Assembly (NCBI RefSeq): GCF_028293835.1
Contig: NZ_JAQGNX010000127.1
Span: forward strand, 62,001-126,000
From: Pseudomonas sp.
GTDB lineage: Bacteria; Pseudomonadota; Gammaproteobacteria; Pseudomonadales; Pseudomonadaceae
Direction of reading: 5' to 3'
DNA length: 64,000 nucleotides
Shown: piece after piece, positions 17,134 through 25,773 of the stretch
How the letters are laid out: each line of letters starts with the position of its first letter
How positions within the stretch are numbered: position 1 is the first letter of the stretch
Translations under genes and position numbers: made by a program
The notes under the pieces: generated by a model
Databases searched by the model: none
What the model was told of the DNA's origin: nothing
What the model saw: the letters and a program-made list of their open reading frames with translations, nothing else

Positions 17134-18018
17134 ATGCGCCTGGCGCGGGTAGCGTTTGCAGGCGAAGCATTCTGGGCGCTGGTCAATGCCGACTCCAGCC
17201 GATTGCAACGTATTCGCGCACCGTTCGCCCAATGGGCAGCGGAATGTGCCCAGGGAGAAACGAGCGCTTTGCAGCTGGATGACGCATCGCTGGCGGTCAG
17301 CGATTGTCAATGGTTGCCGCCGCTGGAGCCCGGCGCACGGGTGTTCGGCGTCGGTCTTAACTACCTGACCCATTTGCAACGGCTCGGCAGTGTGGCGCCA
17401 GAACACACGCTGGCGTACATCAAGCCCGAGTCGGCCATGGTCGGCGCTTACGATGACATCCAGTACCCGGCGCTCACGGCCGAGCTGGATTATGAAATTG
17501 AACTGGTGGCAGTGGTCGCGCGCCCACTGGGCGATGAACCCCGGGCCAGCGCGTGTCTGCTGGGGTACACCTGCGGCAACGACATCAGCGCTCGCGACGC
17601 TGGGCGGCACATCGGTCGACTGGACCTGCTCACACAAAAAGCCATGGACCGCACCACCCCGGTCGGGCCGTGGATTGTCACGCTGGATCAAATCGGCGTC
17701 GATCAGCCACAGTTGGACCTGTGTTTGAGCGTGAACGGCCAATTGCGCCAAGAGGACAACACGCGGCAGATGATTTTTCCGGTGGATGAGCTGCTGAATT
17801 TTCTCGACGCCCGGATAGAATTACGTCCCGGTGATTTGATCTTCACCGGATCAACCCATGGCGTTGGCCTGGAAACGGGACGGTTTCTGCGGCCGGGGGA
17901 CTTGATTGAGGCCTCCATCGACGGCATCGGGACGCTGAGCAATCGGGTCGGCACGCCTCGCCAGCTCAGTCCGGCACGTGCTGAAGGCCGTTTGGGTGGG
18001 CCGCGTGAGCATGGATAA
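17134..18018 (+). CDS. Fumarylacetoacetate-hydrolase-family protein (DitD position)
   Basis: The protein has 294 residues, with an FAH catalytic domain in the C-terminal two-thirds. The metal-ligand block ELDYEIELVAV (E-x-E) and the NDISARD stretch are intact, followed by VGPWIV and GDLIFTGSTHGVG. Family members hydrolyse or decarboxylate beta-keto or enol acids, such as meta-cleavage products. The gene starts 3 bases after ditC and overlaps the next gene by 8 bases. It is close to the 32402 FAH protein in its C-terminal part. It may correspond to ditD, but I am unsure of the letter. Confidence 0.85.
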   Translation: MRLARVAFAGEAFWALVNADSSRLQRIRAPFAQWAAECAQGETSALQLDDASLAVSDCQWLPPLEPGARVFGVGLNYLTHLQRLGSVAPEHTLAYIKPESAMVGAYDDIQYPALTAELDYEIELVAVVARPLGDEPRASACLLGYTCGNDISARDAGRHIGRLDLLTQKAMDRTTPVGPWIVTLDQIGVDQPQLDLCLSVNGQLRQEDNTRQMIFPVDELLNFLDARIELRPGDLIFTGSTHGVGLETGRFLRPGDLIEASIDGIGTLSNRVGTPRQLSPARAEGRLGGPREHG

Positions 18019-19651
18019 TTCCCGTTCTTCCTCGCTCGCCCAAAGCACTCAGCCCCGCGCTTCCACCTGGAGCCCCCTGCGGCACAAAGCGTTTTTCTGG
18101 CTGTGGACCGCTGGGGCCATGGTCAATCTGGCGATCTGGATGCAAACCGTGGCTGCCGCCTGGATCATGACCACGCTTTCTTCTTCACCATTGATGGTGT
18201 CGTTGGTGCAAACCGCGGTGTCGCTACCGGTGTTCCTGTTTGGGCTGCCCGGTGGGGTAATTGCCGACCTGGTGGACCGACGAAAATGGCTGATGCTGAC
18301 GCAGGCGATCATGCTCGTCGCGGGCCTGGCGCTCAGCGTGCTGTCGTTTAGCGGGATGCTCGCCGACTGGTCGCTGCTGCTGTTCACCTTCCTGCTGGGC
18401 ACCGGCAGCGCGCTGAGCATGTCGGCGTGGATGGTCACCATCACTTCAGTATTGCCTCGCCATCAGGTGCCGTCCGCTGTGGCGTTAAATGGCATTTCCA
18501 CCAATGCAGCACGCGCCTTGGGCCCGGCATTGGCGGGAGCATTGATTGCTTACTGGAACGCTGCCTCGGTATTCGTCATCATCGCCGGTTGTTTTATCGG
18601 GGTGATTGTCCTGGTAGCGACGTTCACGCCTCGTCATCAACCGGAGGGCTTGCCGCCTGAAAGCTTCGGCGGCGGATTGCGCAGTGGTTTGCGCTATATC
18701 CGGCATTCGGCAGCCATGACCAGCGCCCTGAAGCAAACCTTCGTGTTTACCCTCAGCGCCAGTGCCTTATGGGCGTTGCTGCCGTTGGTGGCGAAGCACG
18801 AGTTGGGAATGGACGCAGGTGGCTATGGTTTATTGATGGGCTTCATGGGCGCCGGGGCGGTCATCGGAGCGTTCAACCTAACGGCCATGTACCGGCGTTT
18901 TCCGCTGCGTTACCTGATTGTCGCTGGCGCTATTGGCTTCTCCCTGGCGACGTTGGCGGCAGCGGTCTCCCAGAATCGTGTGGTGGTGTGCGCCATGCTG
19001 TTGATTGCCGGCATGTCGTGGATGGCAGTCAATGCAACCATTTCCACGGTGGTGCAAACCTGCTCGGCGAACTGGGTGCGAGCCCGGGTGGCGTCCGTGT
19101 ATTTGCTGATGCTGATGGGCGCCATGGCCATCGGTGGCGCTATCTGGGGCGCATTGGCGCAGTACGTCGGGTTGAGTCAAAGCCTGCTGCTGGCTGCGCT
19201 GACCCTGGTGTTTGGTTTGTTGCTGACCAACCGCAGTCAGCTTGAGCTGGGCCAGGAAGCCGATTACGCCTTGGCTCAGCCGACCGACAAGCTGGTACTG
19301 GCGACGGAGGTTGATCATAAGTCAGGGCCGGTTTCCATCGAAATAGGCTATCGGGTCGTACGGGCCGAGCGCGAGGCGTTTCTCGACACCGTGTATGCGG
19401 TTGGAAAGGCCCGCCGTCGCAACGGCGTACAAAACTGGCGGCTGTACCGTGACGTTACTGATGATGAGCATTACGTCGAGCGCTTTATTGTCGAGTCATG
19501 GCTGGACTATTTGCGCCAGAACACGCGTATTACCCAGGCGGACCAACTGCGGGAGTTGCGCTTGAGTGGATTCCGTTGCGACGGACAGGATGCCCGGCGG
19601 TATGTCCATCAGCCGAGGGCGACGTTTGCCGGGGACCGACCTTTGCTGTAA
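18011..19651 (+). CDS. ditE: MFS permease with C-terminal alpha/beta extension (DitE-like)
   Basis: This 546-residue protein has a 12-helix MFS domain of the enterobactin-exporter-like MFS_3 family (residues about 20-410; GGVIADLVDRRKW after helix 2). A soluble tail of about 130 residues contains VRAEREAFLDTVY and RFIVESWLDYLRQ, which looks like a small dimeric ABM-type domain. I placed the start at ATG 18011, overlapping the FAH stop by 8 bases; GTG 17978 is an alternative. In the dit cluster the permease gene follows the hydrolase, so substrate transport is likely, though MFS_3 members are often exporters. Confidence 0.82.
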   Translation: MDNSRSSSLAQSTQPRASTWSPLRHKAFFWLWTAGAMVNLAIWMQTVAAAWIMTTLSSSPLMVSLVQTAVSLPVFLFGLPGGVIADLVDRRKWLMLTQAIMLVAGLALSVLSFSGMLADWSLLLFTFLLGTGSALSMSAWMVTITSVLPRHQVPSAVALNGISTNAARALGPALAGALIAYWNAASVFVIIAGCFIGVIVLVATFTPRHQPEGLPPESFGGGLRSGLRYIRHSAAMTSALKQTFVFTLSASALWALLPLVAKHELGMDAGGYGLLMGFMGAGAVIGAFNLTAMYRRFPLRYLIVAGAIGFSLATLAAAVSQNRVVVCAMLLIAGMSWMAVNATISTVVQTCSANWVRARVASVYLLMLMGAMAIGGAIWGALAQYVGLSQSLLLAALTLVFGLLLTNRSQLELGQEADYALAQPTDKLVLATEVDHKSGPVSIEIGYRVVRAEREAFLDTVYAVGKARRRNGVQNWRLYRDVTDDEHYVERFIVESWLDYLRQNTRITQADQLRELRLSGFRCDGQDARRYVHQPRATFAGDRPLL

Positions 19652-19697
19652 CCGTCGAAACATCCCGTGGTCGCCTGAATCATCGCCATGTATCGAT

Positions 19698-19776
19698 CTG
19701 TAGGAGCCAACGGGTTGGCGAGGCGGCGTATCTGATCCACCGCATCCAACCTCTCGCCAACAAGTTGGCTCTACAG
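19698..19776. repeat. REP-type inverted repeat pair
   Basis: CTGTAGGAGCCAACGGGTTGG pairs with CCAACAAGTTGGCTCTACAG across about 38 bases. It follows ditE and precedes the IclR promoter, so it separates two transcription units on the same strand. Confidence 0.87.
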
Positions 19777-19818
19777 ATAGCTGGCTTAGCTCTGCGAGCA
19801 CCGTGAATATTTCCATAT

Positions 19819-19843
19819 TAAACTTTATTTAGTAGAGCGTTCT
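19819..19843. promoter_or_regulatory. Degenerate 25-bp dyad before the IclR gene
   Basis: TAAACTT-N11-GCGTTCT is a weaker copy of the regulon site; it shares 16 of 25 bases by my alignment with the ditA1 copy, including TATTTA in the centre. It could be an autoregulatory site. It ends 42 bases before ATG 19886. Confidence 0.35.
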
Positions 19844-19885
19844 CAGTATAGAATGCGGCTTCGCCCGTTCTTACCGGTATGCACG

Positions 19886-20722
19886 ATGGCCCGTTCTGAT
19901 ATCAGCAGCTCCGAATTTGACAGCTCCGCCTCCGAAAATGCCGAGGCGCTGGTTACCGGTGAATCGCAAAAGGGCGGTGCCGTGAGCGTCAAGCCGGTGT
20001 CGAATGCCATTCGCATCCTGCGGCACTTGAGCCAGGGTGGTCTGCCCGAGCGCTCGGTGGATATTGCGCGGATTCTCGGTATCAACCCGAGTACCTGCTT
20101 CAACATCCTGCGTACGTTGGTGATGGAAGACGTTGTGGATTTTAATCCGCTGTCCAAGCGTTATTCCGCCGGCTTAGGTCTGGCGCGGTTAGTGGGCCAG
20201 TTGGTGACCCAAGGCGAACGGGTGCAATTCGCCAAACCGCTGTTGCAGGACCTGGCAGGCAGGTTGCGAGTGACCGTCACTCTGTGGCGGCGCATGGGCC
20301 CGGACCGGATTGTGATTGTCAGCTCTGCGGCCAGCCCCACTGATGTGCGAATCGACATGGCCGAGGGGCAGCGCTTGCCGATCCTCATGGGCGCCAGTGG
20401 TCGGTTGTTCGCCACCCAAGTGGACCTGGACGACGAGAAGGTGAAGGAAGGCTTCGAGCATATTCGTTGGGCGCGTCCGTTGCCGTTCCCGGTGTACCGC
20501 GACGACGTACAATTGGCCGCACAGCGCGGCTGGGCCGTAGACGACGGTTATTTTTCGGTGGGTATTCTGGCGATTGCCGCGCCGGTGTATTCGCCGTCGG
20601 GCGCCATCGATTTCACCGTGTCGGCCGTGCTGTTCCGTGGCCAACGGGACGAAGAAGGCATTGACGAAGTGGGCCGTGCGTTGGTGGTGTTTTGCAGCGA
20701 ATTGGGCAAAGTCTTGTTCTAG
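19886..20722 (+). CDS. ditR: IclR family transcriptional regulator (DitR-like)
   Basis: The 278-residue protein has an N-terminal winged helix (VSNAIRILRHLSQGG, then RSVDIARILGINPSTCFNIL) from about residue 36. The IclR effector domain follows, ending in ISPSG-like APVYSPSGAIDFTV. The known dit cluster has an IclR-type regulator needed for dioxygenase gene expression at this place, between ditE and ditF. ATG 19853 upstream is possible, but it would sit almost on the dyad, so I prefer 19886. It is the prime candidate to read the 25-bp sites. The ligand is probably a diterpenoid acid. Confidence 0.88.
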   Translation: MARSDISSSEFDSSASENAEALVTGESQKGGAVSVKPVSNAIRILRHLSQGGLPERSVDIARILGINPSTCFNILRTLVMEDVVDFNPLSKRYSAGLGLARLVGQLVTQGERVQFAKPLLQDLAGRLRVTVTLWRRMGPDRIVIVSSAASPTDVRIDMAEGQRLPILMGASGRLFATQVDLDDEKVKEGFEHIRWARPLPFPVYRDDVQLAAQRGWAVDDGYFSVGILAIAAPVYSPSGAIDFTVSAVLFRGQRDEEGIDEVGRALVVFCSELGKVLF

Positions 20723-20740
20723 CACTTCGCCCAGCCGCAT

Positions 20741-21934
20741 TTATTCTTTGACCAGCAACAGGCTGCCACCCAGCGGGCCACCGCCCGCAGCAACCGCACT
20801 CACGTTATGAGCTCGGGTTTGTCGGCCTTCGGCTCGGCCCCAGAGCTGCAAGCAGGCTTCGTGTACATAGCCGAGGCCATGAGTGCGCCCGCCAGACAGT
20901 TGCCCGCCATTGGTGTTGATCGGCAGTTGGCCGTCCAGTGCGATTCGCTGGCCACCCTCGACGAATGCGCCGCTTGCGCCCACCGGACACAGGCCTAGGG
21001 CTTCCATCCAGATCATGGTCAGAATTGAAAAGCCGTCGTAAAGCTGCGCCGAGCCGACGTCCGCAGGCGTGTAGTCGGTGCGCGACCACATCATCCGGCC
21101 GACATCGAACGCTGCCATTTGCGTCAGCGAAATCTGGTCCCAGGACCACGGTTGGCTCAGCGCAGCGCCCATGGCTTCGATGCGAATTGGTGGGTGTCGG
21201 GTGTCCTTTGCGGCATCCTTGCGCGACAGGATGATCGCGGTGGACGCATCACAATGCACATCGCAGTCAAACATGCGCAGTGGCGTGGAGATCATCCGGG
21301 AGGCCATGTAGTCGTCCATCGACATCGGCGTGCGATAAATCGCCTTGGGGTTCCGCTGGGCGTTACGTCGGCAGGTCAGGGCAATTTGCGCCAGTTGCTC
21401 GGGTTGGGTCCCGTACTCATGGAAATGCCGTTGCGCGTACAACGCCATCAGGTTGATCCCGGAGAGCACGTTGAACGGGGTAAACCACTGCCAGGCGTAG
21501 CTGCTATCGCGGCCTTGAGTCTTGCTGGTCAGGGCGCCCACTTGTTTGTTATGAACCCGCGCCGAGGCTTCGGTGATGGTACGGAACACCAGTACGTGGT
21601 TGCATAAACCAGCGGCAATCGCCATCGCGCCGTTGATCATTCCCGCCAGCGGCCCCGGACCTTCATAGCCCGCGCCGAACCAGTTGACGTTTAAGCCCAG
21701 TGCCGTTTTGAGCGCAGTGGGGCCGACTGGCGAAAACGGGTCGCCATTGTTGTTATCACCCGGCCAGCACGCCACGCCATCAATGTCCTTGCGCTCAAGC
21801 CCAGCGTCGGCGATGGCTTCAAGGCACGCATCCAGGGTCAAGCGCATGGCCGATTTATTAGACGGCCGACCGACTTCCGATTGGCCGACGCCGGTTATAG
21901 CAACCTGTTTCTCATAACGATGATCGAACATCAT
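20741..21934 (-). CDS. ditF: Thiolase-like lipid-transfer protein, Ltp2/SCP-x type (DitF-like)
   Basis: This 397-residue thiolase-fold protein has VAITGVGQSEVGRPS at the start and GPLGGSLLLVKE at the end. Where biosynthetic and degradative thiolases have the nucleophilic Cys in a C-[AS]-S-G motif, this protein reads GAGYEGPGPLAG, with no Cys. That is typical of Ltp2-type retro-aldolases of steroid side-chain degradation, which pair with a DUF35 protein. Such a gene lies immediately upstream, and the start ATG at 21934 overlaps its stop as ATGA. The pair probably cleaves a beta-hydroxyacyl-CoA. Confidence 0.82.
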   Translation of the reverse strand: MMFDHRYEKQVAITGVGQSEVGRPSNKSAMRLTLDACLEAIADAGLERKDIDGVACWPGDNNNGDPFSPVGPTALKTALGLNVNWFGAGYEGPGPLAGMINGAMAIAAGLCNHVLVFRTITEASARVHNKQVGALTSKTQGRDSSYAWQWFTPFNVLSGINLMALYAQRHFHEYGTQPEQLAQIALTCRRNAQRNPKAIYRTPMSMDDYMASRMISTPLRMFDCDVHCDASTAIILSRKDAAKDTRHPPIRIEAMGAALSQPWSWDQISLTQMAAFDVGRMMWSRTDYTPADVGSAQLYDGFSILTMIWMEALGLCPVGASGAFVEGGQRIALDGQLPINTNGGQLSGGRTHGLGYVHEACLQLWGRAEGRQTRAHNVSAVAAGGGPLGGSLLLVKE

Positions 21935-22329
21935 TGATCCTTCTCGAACAGCGGCAACCACACGTCTTCGACCTGCTCAAAGCGTACCTTGACCCGCATG
22001 CCGATCTGCACCGTTGCAGGGTCGCAGTTCACGATATTGCTCAGAAAACGCAAACCGGGTTGCTCCAGCAGTTCAACGATGGCCACCACGTAAGGGGCTT
22101 CCAGTTCAGGCGTCCAAGGCTGATGGTTCACGGTGAAGCTCGCCACCGAGCCTTTGCCGGTCACTGGGCGCGGCGCTACGTTGAAGCTTGCGCACTGTGG
22201 GCACATCGGCGAAGGCGGGTGAAAGAAGCGCCCACAGGCATCGCAGTGATGAATCAGCAATTTTCCCTGCTCGCCACCTTGCCAAAAGGCACGGTTGTCG
22301 GCATTGAGGGCGGGTAATTTTCTGGGCAT
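21931..22329 (-). CDS. Zn-ribbon/OB-fold DUF35 protein (ChsH2-C/aldolase partner type)
   Basis: The 132-residue protein has a rubredoxin-like zinc ribbon (HCDACGRFFHPP...MCPQC) near residues 28-46, then an OB fold with GKGSVASFTVNH. This is the standard DUF35 layout of proteins that bind thiolase-fold partners such as Ltp2 and HMG-CoA-synthase-like enzymes. It is translationally coupled to ditF (ATGA). The start at 22329 gives the family N-terminus; the upstream ATG at 22386 lacks any ribosome site and would sit on the regulatory dyad. Confidence 0.85.
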   Translation of the reverse strand: MPRKLPALNADNRAFWQGGEQGKLLIHHCDACGRFFHPPSPMCPQCASFNVAPRPVTGKGSVASFTVNHQPWTPELEAPYVVAIVELLEQPGLRFLSNIVNCDPATVQIGMRVKVRFEQVEDVWLPLFEKDQ

Positions 22330-22387
22330 AGGCGTCCGGTGTCTTTGGGTTTTTGTTGATTCAGGACAACGAAGGCACAGTATCATT

Positions 22388-22412
22388 TGTACATATTTTT
22401 AAAAAGTGTCAT
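22388..22412. promoter_or_regulatory. 25-bp dyad (regulon site 3), divergent DUF35-ditF / SDR promoters
   Basis: TGTACAT-N11-GTGTCAT, with a self-complementary TTTTTAAAAA centre, lies between two divergent units. It is 64 bases before the SDR start and 59 before the DUF35 start. A sigma-70-like reading of the same bases is TGTACA, 18 bases, TATATT; the ditA1 site has the same arrangement. Confidence 0.7.
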
Positions 22413-22475
22413 ATATTAATCCAAGACCTCGCTCACCCAACGGGTGGCACCCACAACAATAAGAGGATTTTTGCG

Positions 22476-23207
22476 ATGTCCAGTTCTGTTCCGGACGAGG
22501 CGCTTCATGGCACGTCTTTACACGACAAGGTCATTGTCGTAACCGGTGGTTTCGGTGTGCTAGGCAGCACCCTAGGCCAACAATTACTTGAACGTGGTGC
22601 TCGCATCGCGTTGCTGGATCGGGCCGAACGGCCCGCCAGCACTGCGTCAGACAGCACGAATGCGCTGTCACTGGGCGGTGTTGATCTAAGCTCCGAGGCG
22701 TCAGCGCAATCCGCTCTCAAACAGGTTGCCGAACATTTTGGCCGTATAGACGGCCTGGTTAACGTTGCTGGCGGTTTTGCCTGGGAAACCCTGGAAGAGG
22801 GCAGCGTCGCGACCTGGGACCGGCTGTATCAAATGAACCTGCGCACGGCGGTGGTCGCGTCCCAAGCGGTATTGCCGCACCTGAGTGAGACCGGTGGGCG
22901 GATCGTCAATATTGGTGCACAAGCCAGCCTCAAGGCCGGCATGGGGATGGGCGCCTATGCGGCCTCGAAAGCTGGGGTTTCCCGGCTTACCGAAGCCCTG
23001 GCCGAGGAACTCAAAGATCGCCAGATTACGGTCAACGCGGTACTGCCGAGCATCATTGACACCCCGAACAATCGCAACGACATGCCTGACGCCGACTTCA
23101 GCCGCTGGGTCAGCCCGGCGCAACTGACCGCCGTCATTGCGTTCCTGCTGTCCGACGCCGCCGACGCGGTAACCGGCGCCTGCCTGCCAGTGAGTGGCCG
23201 GGTATGA
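22476..23207 (+). CDS. SDR family oxidoreductase (DitG position)
   Basis: This 243-residue SDR has TGGFGVLG at the cofactor site, NVAGG, NIGAQAS (Ala or Ser near the usual serine) and YAASK for the catalytic Tyr/Lys. It ends GACLPVSGRV, shorter than usual. AAGAGGA precedes ATG 22476. Its stop overlaps the next start as ATGA, so it is tightly coupled to an FAH-family gene. In gene order it occupies the ditG place, but I do not assign the symbol firmly. Confidence 0.85.
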   Translation: MSSSVPDEALHGTSLHDKVIVVTGGFGVLGSTLGQQLLERGARIALLDRAERPASTASDSTNALSLGGVDLSSEASAQSALKQVAEHFGRIDGLVNVAGGFAWETLEEGSVATWDRLYQMNLRTAVVASQAVLPHLSETGGRIVNIGAQASLKAGMGMGAYAASKAGVSRLTEALAEELKDRQITVNAVLPSIIDTPNNRNDMPDADFSRWVSPAQLTAVIAFLLSDAADAVTGACLPVSGRV

Positions 23208-24196
23208 GACTGGTAACCTTTACCCGTGGTGACGGCGTCGAGCGTGCCGGTGCGCTGTTTGACAAAGACCAATCGGTGATTGACTTGCAAGCGGCGTATC
23301 AGCAGGTGCAGGGGCGCGAGTCAGGTGAACTGAGCAGCGTGCTGAAACTGGTAGAAGGCGGTGAGGCAGCACTCGAGCTGGCCCGTTCGCTGCTCGGCAA
23401 GGCACCGGCTGTGGCGGTTTACGAGCGTGCCAGCGTCAAATTGCGCGCGCCGATTCAGCCACCACCGCAAATGCGCGATTGCTCCTGCTTCGAACTGCAC
23501 TTGCGCCAGGCATTTGCCGCCGCTCGGCGTTCCCGAGCCTTGCGCACCGAAGACCCGGAAGCCACGTTGAAGGCCATGAACACCCGTGCCGACGACCGAG
23601 TGATCGAGACGTTCAATCGCCAGCCCATCTACTACAAATGCAACCGTTTTGCCGTGATTGGCATCGACGATGAATTTCAGTGGCCTAGCTTTAGCAGGGC
23701 GCTTGATTTCGAATTGGAGTTCGGCTGCTACATCGGCACGCGGGGCAAGGACATTTCCCGCGAGAACGCCCGTCAGCACATCGTGGGTTACACCATCTTC
23801 AATGACATGAGCGCCCGAGACGCACAGGCTCTGGAGATGCCCGGTATGCTCGGCCCTGCCAAGAGCAAGGATTTCGACACCGCCAACATCATGGGCCCGT
23901 GTCTGGTGACCGCTGATGAGTTGGGCGATCCCTATGACCTGAACATGGTGGCGCGGGTTAATGGCGAAGAGTGGGGGCGTGGCAATACCCGCGACATGCG
24001 CTGGCAGTTTGAAGACGTGATCGCCCACATTTCACGCTCGGAAACCCTGTACCCCGGTGAGTTTTTGGGCTCCGGTACAGTCGGCAACGGCTGTGGGCTG
24101 GAGCAGTTGCGCTATTTGAAACCGGGTGACGTGGTGGAGTTGGAGGTCGATGGCATCGGCATCCTGCGCACCCAGGCCGGTTCCGCGCTGCGCTGA
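23204..24196 (+). CDS. ditH: FAH-family hydrolase/isomerase-decarboxylase (DitH-like)
   Basis: This 330-residue FAH protein has an extended N-terminal domain (residues 1-95). The catalytic half includes YYKCNRFAVIG, the metal block DFELEFGCYIG, NDMSARD and LGSGTVGNGCG. It is of the longer FAH subfamily, unlike the two shorter paralogues in the window. In the known dit cluster a putative isomerase-decarboxylase occurs next to ditA1, which fits. Likely work is hydrolysis or decarboxylation after ring cleavage. Confidence 0.8.
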   Translation: MRLVTFTRGDGVERAGALFDKDQSVIDLQAAYQQVQGRESGELSSVLKLVEGGEAALELARSLLGKAPAVAVYERASVKLRAPIQPPPQMRDCSCFELHLRQAFAAARRSRALRTEDPEATLKAMNTRADDRVIETFNRQPIYYKCNRFAVIGIDDEFQWPSFSRALDFELEFGCYIGTRGKDISRENARQHIVGYTIFNDMSARDAQALEMPGMLGPAKSKDFDTANIMGPCLVTADELGDPYDLNMVARVNGEEWGRGNTRDMRWQFEDVIAHISRSETLYPGEFLGSGTVGNGCGLEQLRYLKPGDVVELEVDGIGILRTQAGSALR

Positions 24197-24233
24197 TCGG
24201 AACGGTCGTTTACCTTGAGTAAAACGACAGGCA

Positions 24234-24258
24234 TGTACATTATTTATAAAAGTGTCTT
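24234..24258. promoter_or_regulatory. 25-bp dyad (regulon site 4), ditA1 promoter
   Basis: TGTACAT-N11-GTGTCTT lies 49 bases before the ditA1 ATG. It is nearly the same as site 3 over its whole length, including the TGTACA-18-TATATT promoter-like spacing. Sharing at two different promoters argues for a functional element. Confidence 0.72.
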
Positions 24259-24306
24259 ATATTCAACCGGCTTAACTCGCCGTGACACCCTGAGCAGGAG
24301 GCAATC

Positions 24307-25719
24307 ATGCTAACAAGAACAAGCCCCATATTGTCTGACGGAACCAAAGTATCGGACCTCATTTACCCCTCGTCCCGCGAAGTGCAGATGCGCGTGCTGT
24401 CGGACCGGGAGATTTATGAGATTGAGATGGAGAAAATTTTCGGCAAGATTTGGGTCCTTTTGGGCCATGAGTCGGAAATTCCCAACTCTGGCGACTTCAT
24501 GGTCCGTGACTTGGGTTCCGACTCGGTCATCGTAACCCGTGACAAGGCCGGTGAAGTATTCGTCTCGCTGAACGTTTGCCCGCACCGCGGGATGCGCATC
24601 AGCACCGCCGATTGCGGCAATACGCAAATTCATAAATGCATCTACCACGGCTGGGCGTTCCGGCCAAACGGCGATTTCATCGGCTCGCCGGTGGAACGTG
24701 AATGCATGCACGGCAAAATGCTGCCCAAGGAAAAACTGGGCCTGCGCCAGGCGCGCGTCACGCTGTACGGTGGCCTGGTCTTTGCTACCTGGAACATCGA
24801 CGGACCTTCGTTCGACGAATTCCTCGGTGACGCCAAGTGGTATTACGACATGCTGTTCTGTCGGTCCGACAAAGGCATGGAAGTGCTTGGCCCGCCCCAG
24901 CGTTTCATCGTCAATGCCAACTGGAAAACCGCTGGCGAGCAGTCCGCTGCCGATGGCTTCCATACCCTGACCCTGCACCGTTGGCTGGGTGAGGTCGGCA
25001 ACTACGCGAAAAAAGATGAAAACGGCCAAAGCGCTGACCTGAGCCCGGAGATGTACGGCGTAGAAATCAGCTCGCCCCACGGTCACGCCCTGCGCTGCAT
25101 CGACCTGGCGCGCAAGATCAAGCGCCTGACCGGTCTTGATCCTGAAACCCTGAGCGTACAGCAGAAGCTTGAAGCGCTGCCGCCAGCCGGCATGACCGGG
25201 GAGATGGTCGAGCAACTGGCACGCAACCTGACCGAAGATCAACTCAAAGTCCTGACCACCATGCCGCCGCAAGTAGGCGGGATGTTCCCCAATATTTTGT
25301 TTGGCTTTGTATACATTCCGCAGCCGGACGGCACCGTCGTCGGTTCGATGACCTTGCACGCCTACGTACCGCAAGGCCCGGACAAGCTGGAGTTCGTCAA
25401 CTGGGTGTTCGCGGAGAAGGACGCATCACCAGAGTTGCGCGAAAAGATGCTCAAACAGACGATTCAGCTGTTTGGCACCTCTGGCATGGTCGAGCAGGAC
25501 GATTCCGATACGTGGCCGCACATGACCCAAGCCGCAAAAGGTGCGATGGGCCGCAAGAGCACGCTCAAGTATCAGGCCGTGTTTGAAACCGGGGCGCCAG
25601 AAGGCTGGCCAGGTCCGGGCATCGTCAACGAAGGCTTCACCAAGGACGATACCCAGTGGCATTGGTGGCTGTATTGGCACGAATTGATGACCGCGCCAGT
25701 CGATGACGACGTTCGGTAA
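24307..25719 (+). CDS. ditA1: Rieske ring-hydroxylating oxygenase, alpha subunit (DitA1-like)
   Basis: This 470-residue catalytic subunit has Rieske ligands Cys91-Pro-His93 and Cys111-x2-His114. The mononuclear iron site has His219 and His224 in ADGFHTLTLH, with bridging Asp216 and a third-ligand Asp near 398 (EQDD). With its beta subunit it should dihydroxylate an aromatic ring, here most likely that of a dehydroabietane. AGGAGG lies 6 bases before ATG 24307, a strong ribosome site. Electrons probably come through the DitA3 ferredoxin. Confidence 0.95.
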   Translation: MLTRTSPILSDGTKVSDLIYPSSREVQMRVLSDREIYEIEMEKIFGKIWVLLGHESEIPNSGDFMVRDLGSDSVIVTRDKAGEVFVSLNVCPHRGMRISTADCGNTQIHKCIYHGWAFRPNGDFIGSPVERECMHGKMLPKEKLGLRQARVTLYGGLVFATWNIDGPSFDEFLGDAKWYYDMLFCRSDKGMEVLGPPQRFIVNANWKTAGEQSAADGFHTLTLHRWLGEVGNYAKKDENGQSADLSPEMYGVEISSPHGHALRCIDLARKIKRLTGLDPETLSVQQKLEALPPAGMTGEMVEQLARNLTEDQLKVLTTMPPQVGGMFPNILFGFVYIPQPDGTVVGSMTLHAYVPQGPDKLEFVNWVFAEKDASPELREKMLKQTIQLFGTSGMVEQDDSDTWPHMTQAAKGAMGRKSTLKYQAVFETGAPEGWPGPGIVNEGFTKDDTQWHWWLYWHELMTAPVDDDVR

Positions 25720-25773
25720 TGAAGCGCGTCTGCCACGAGACTCCACACAACAATAAAACTCGGGAATATTTTC

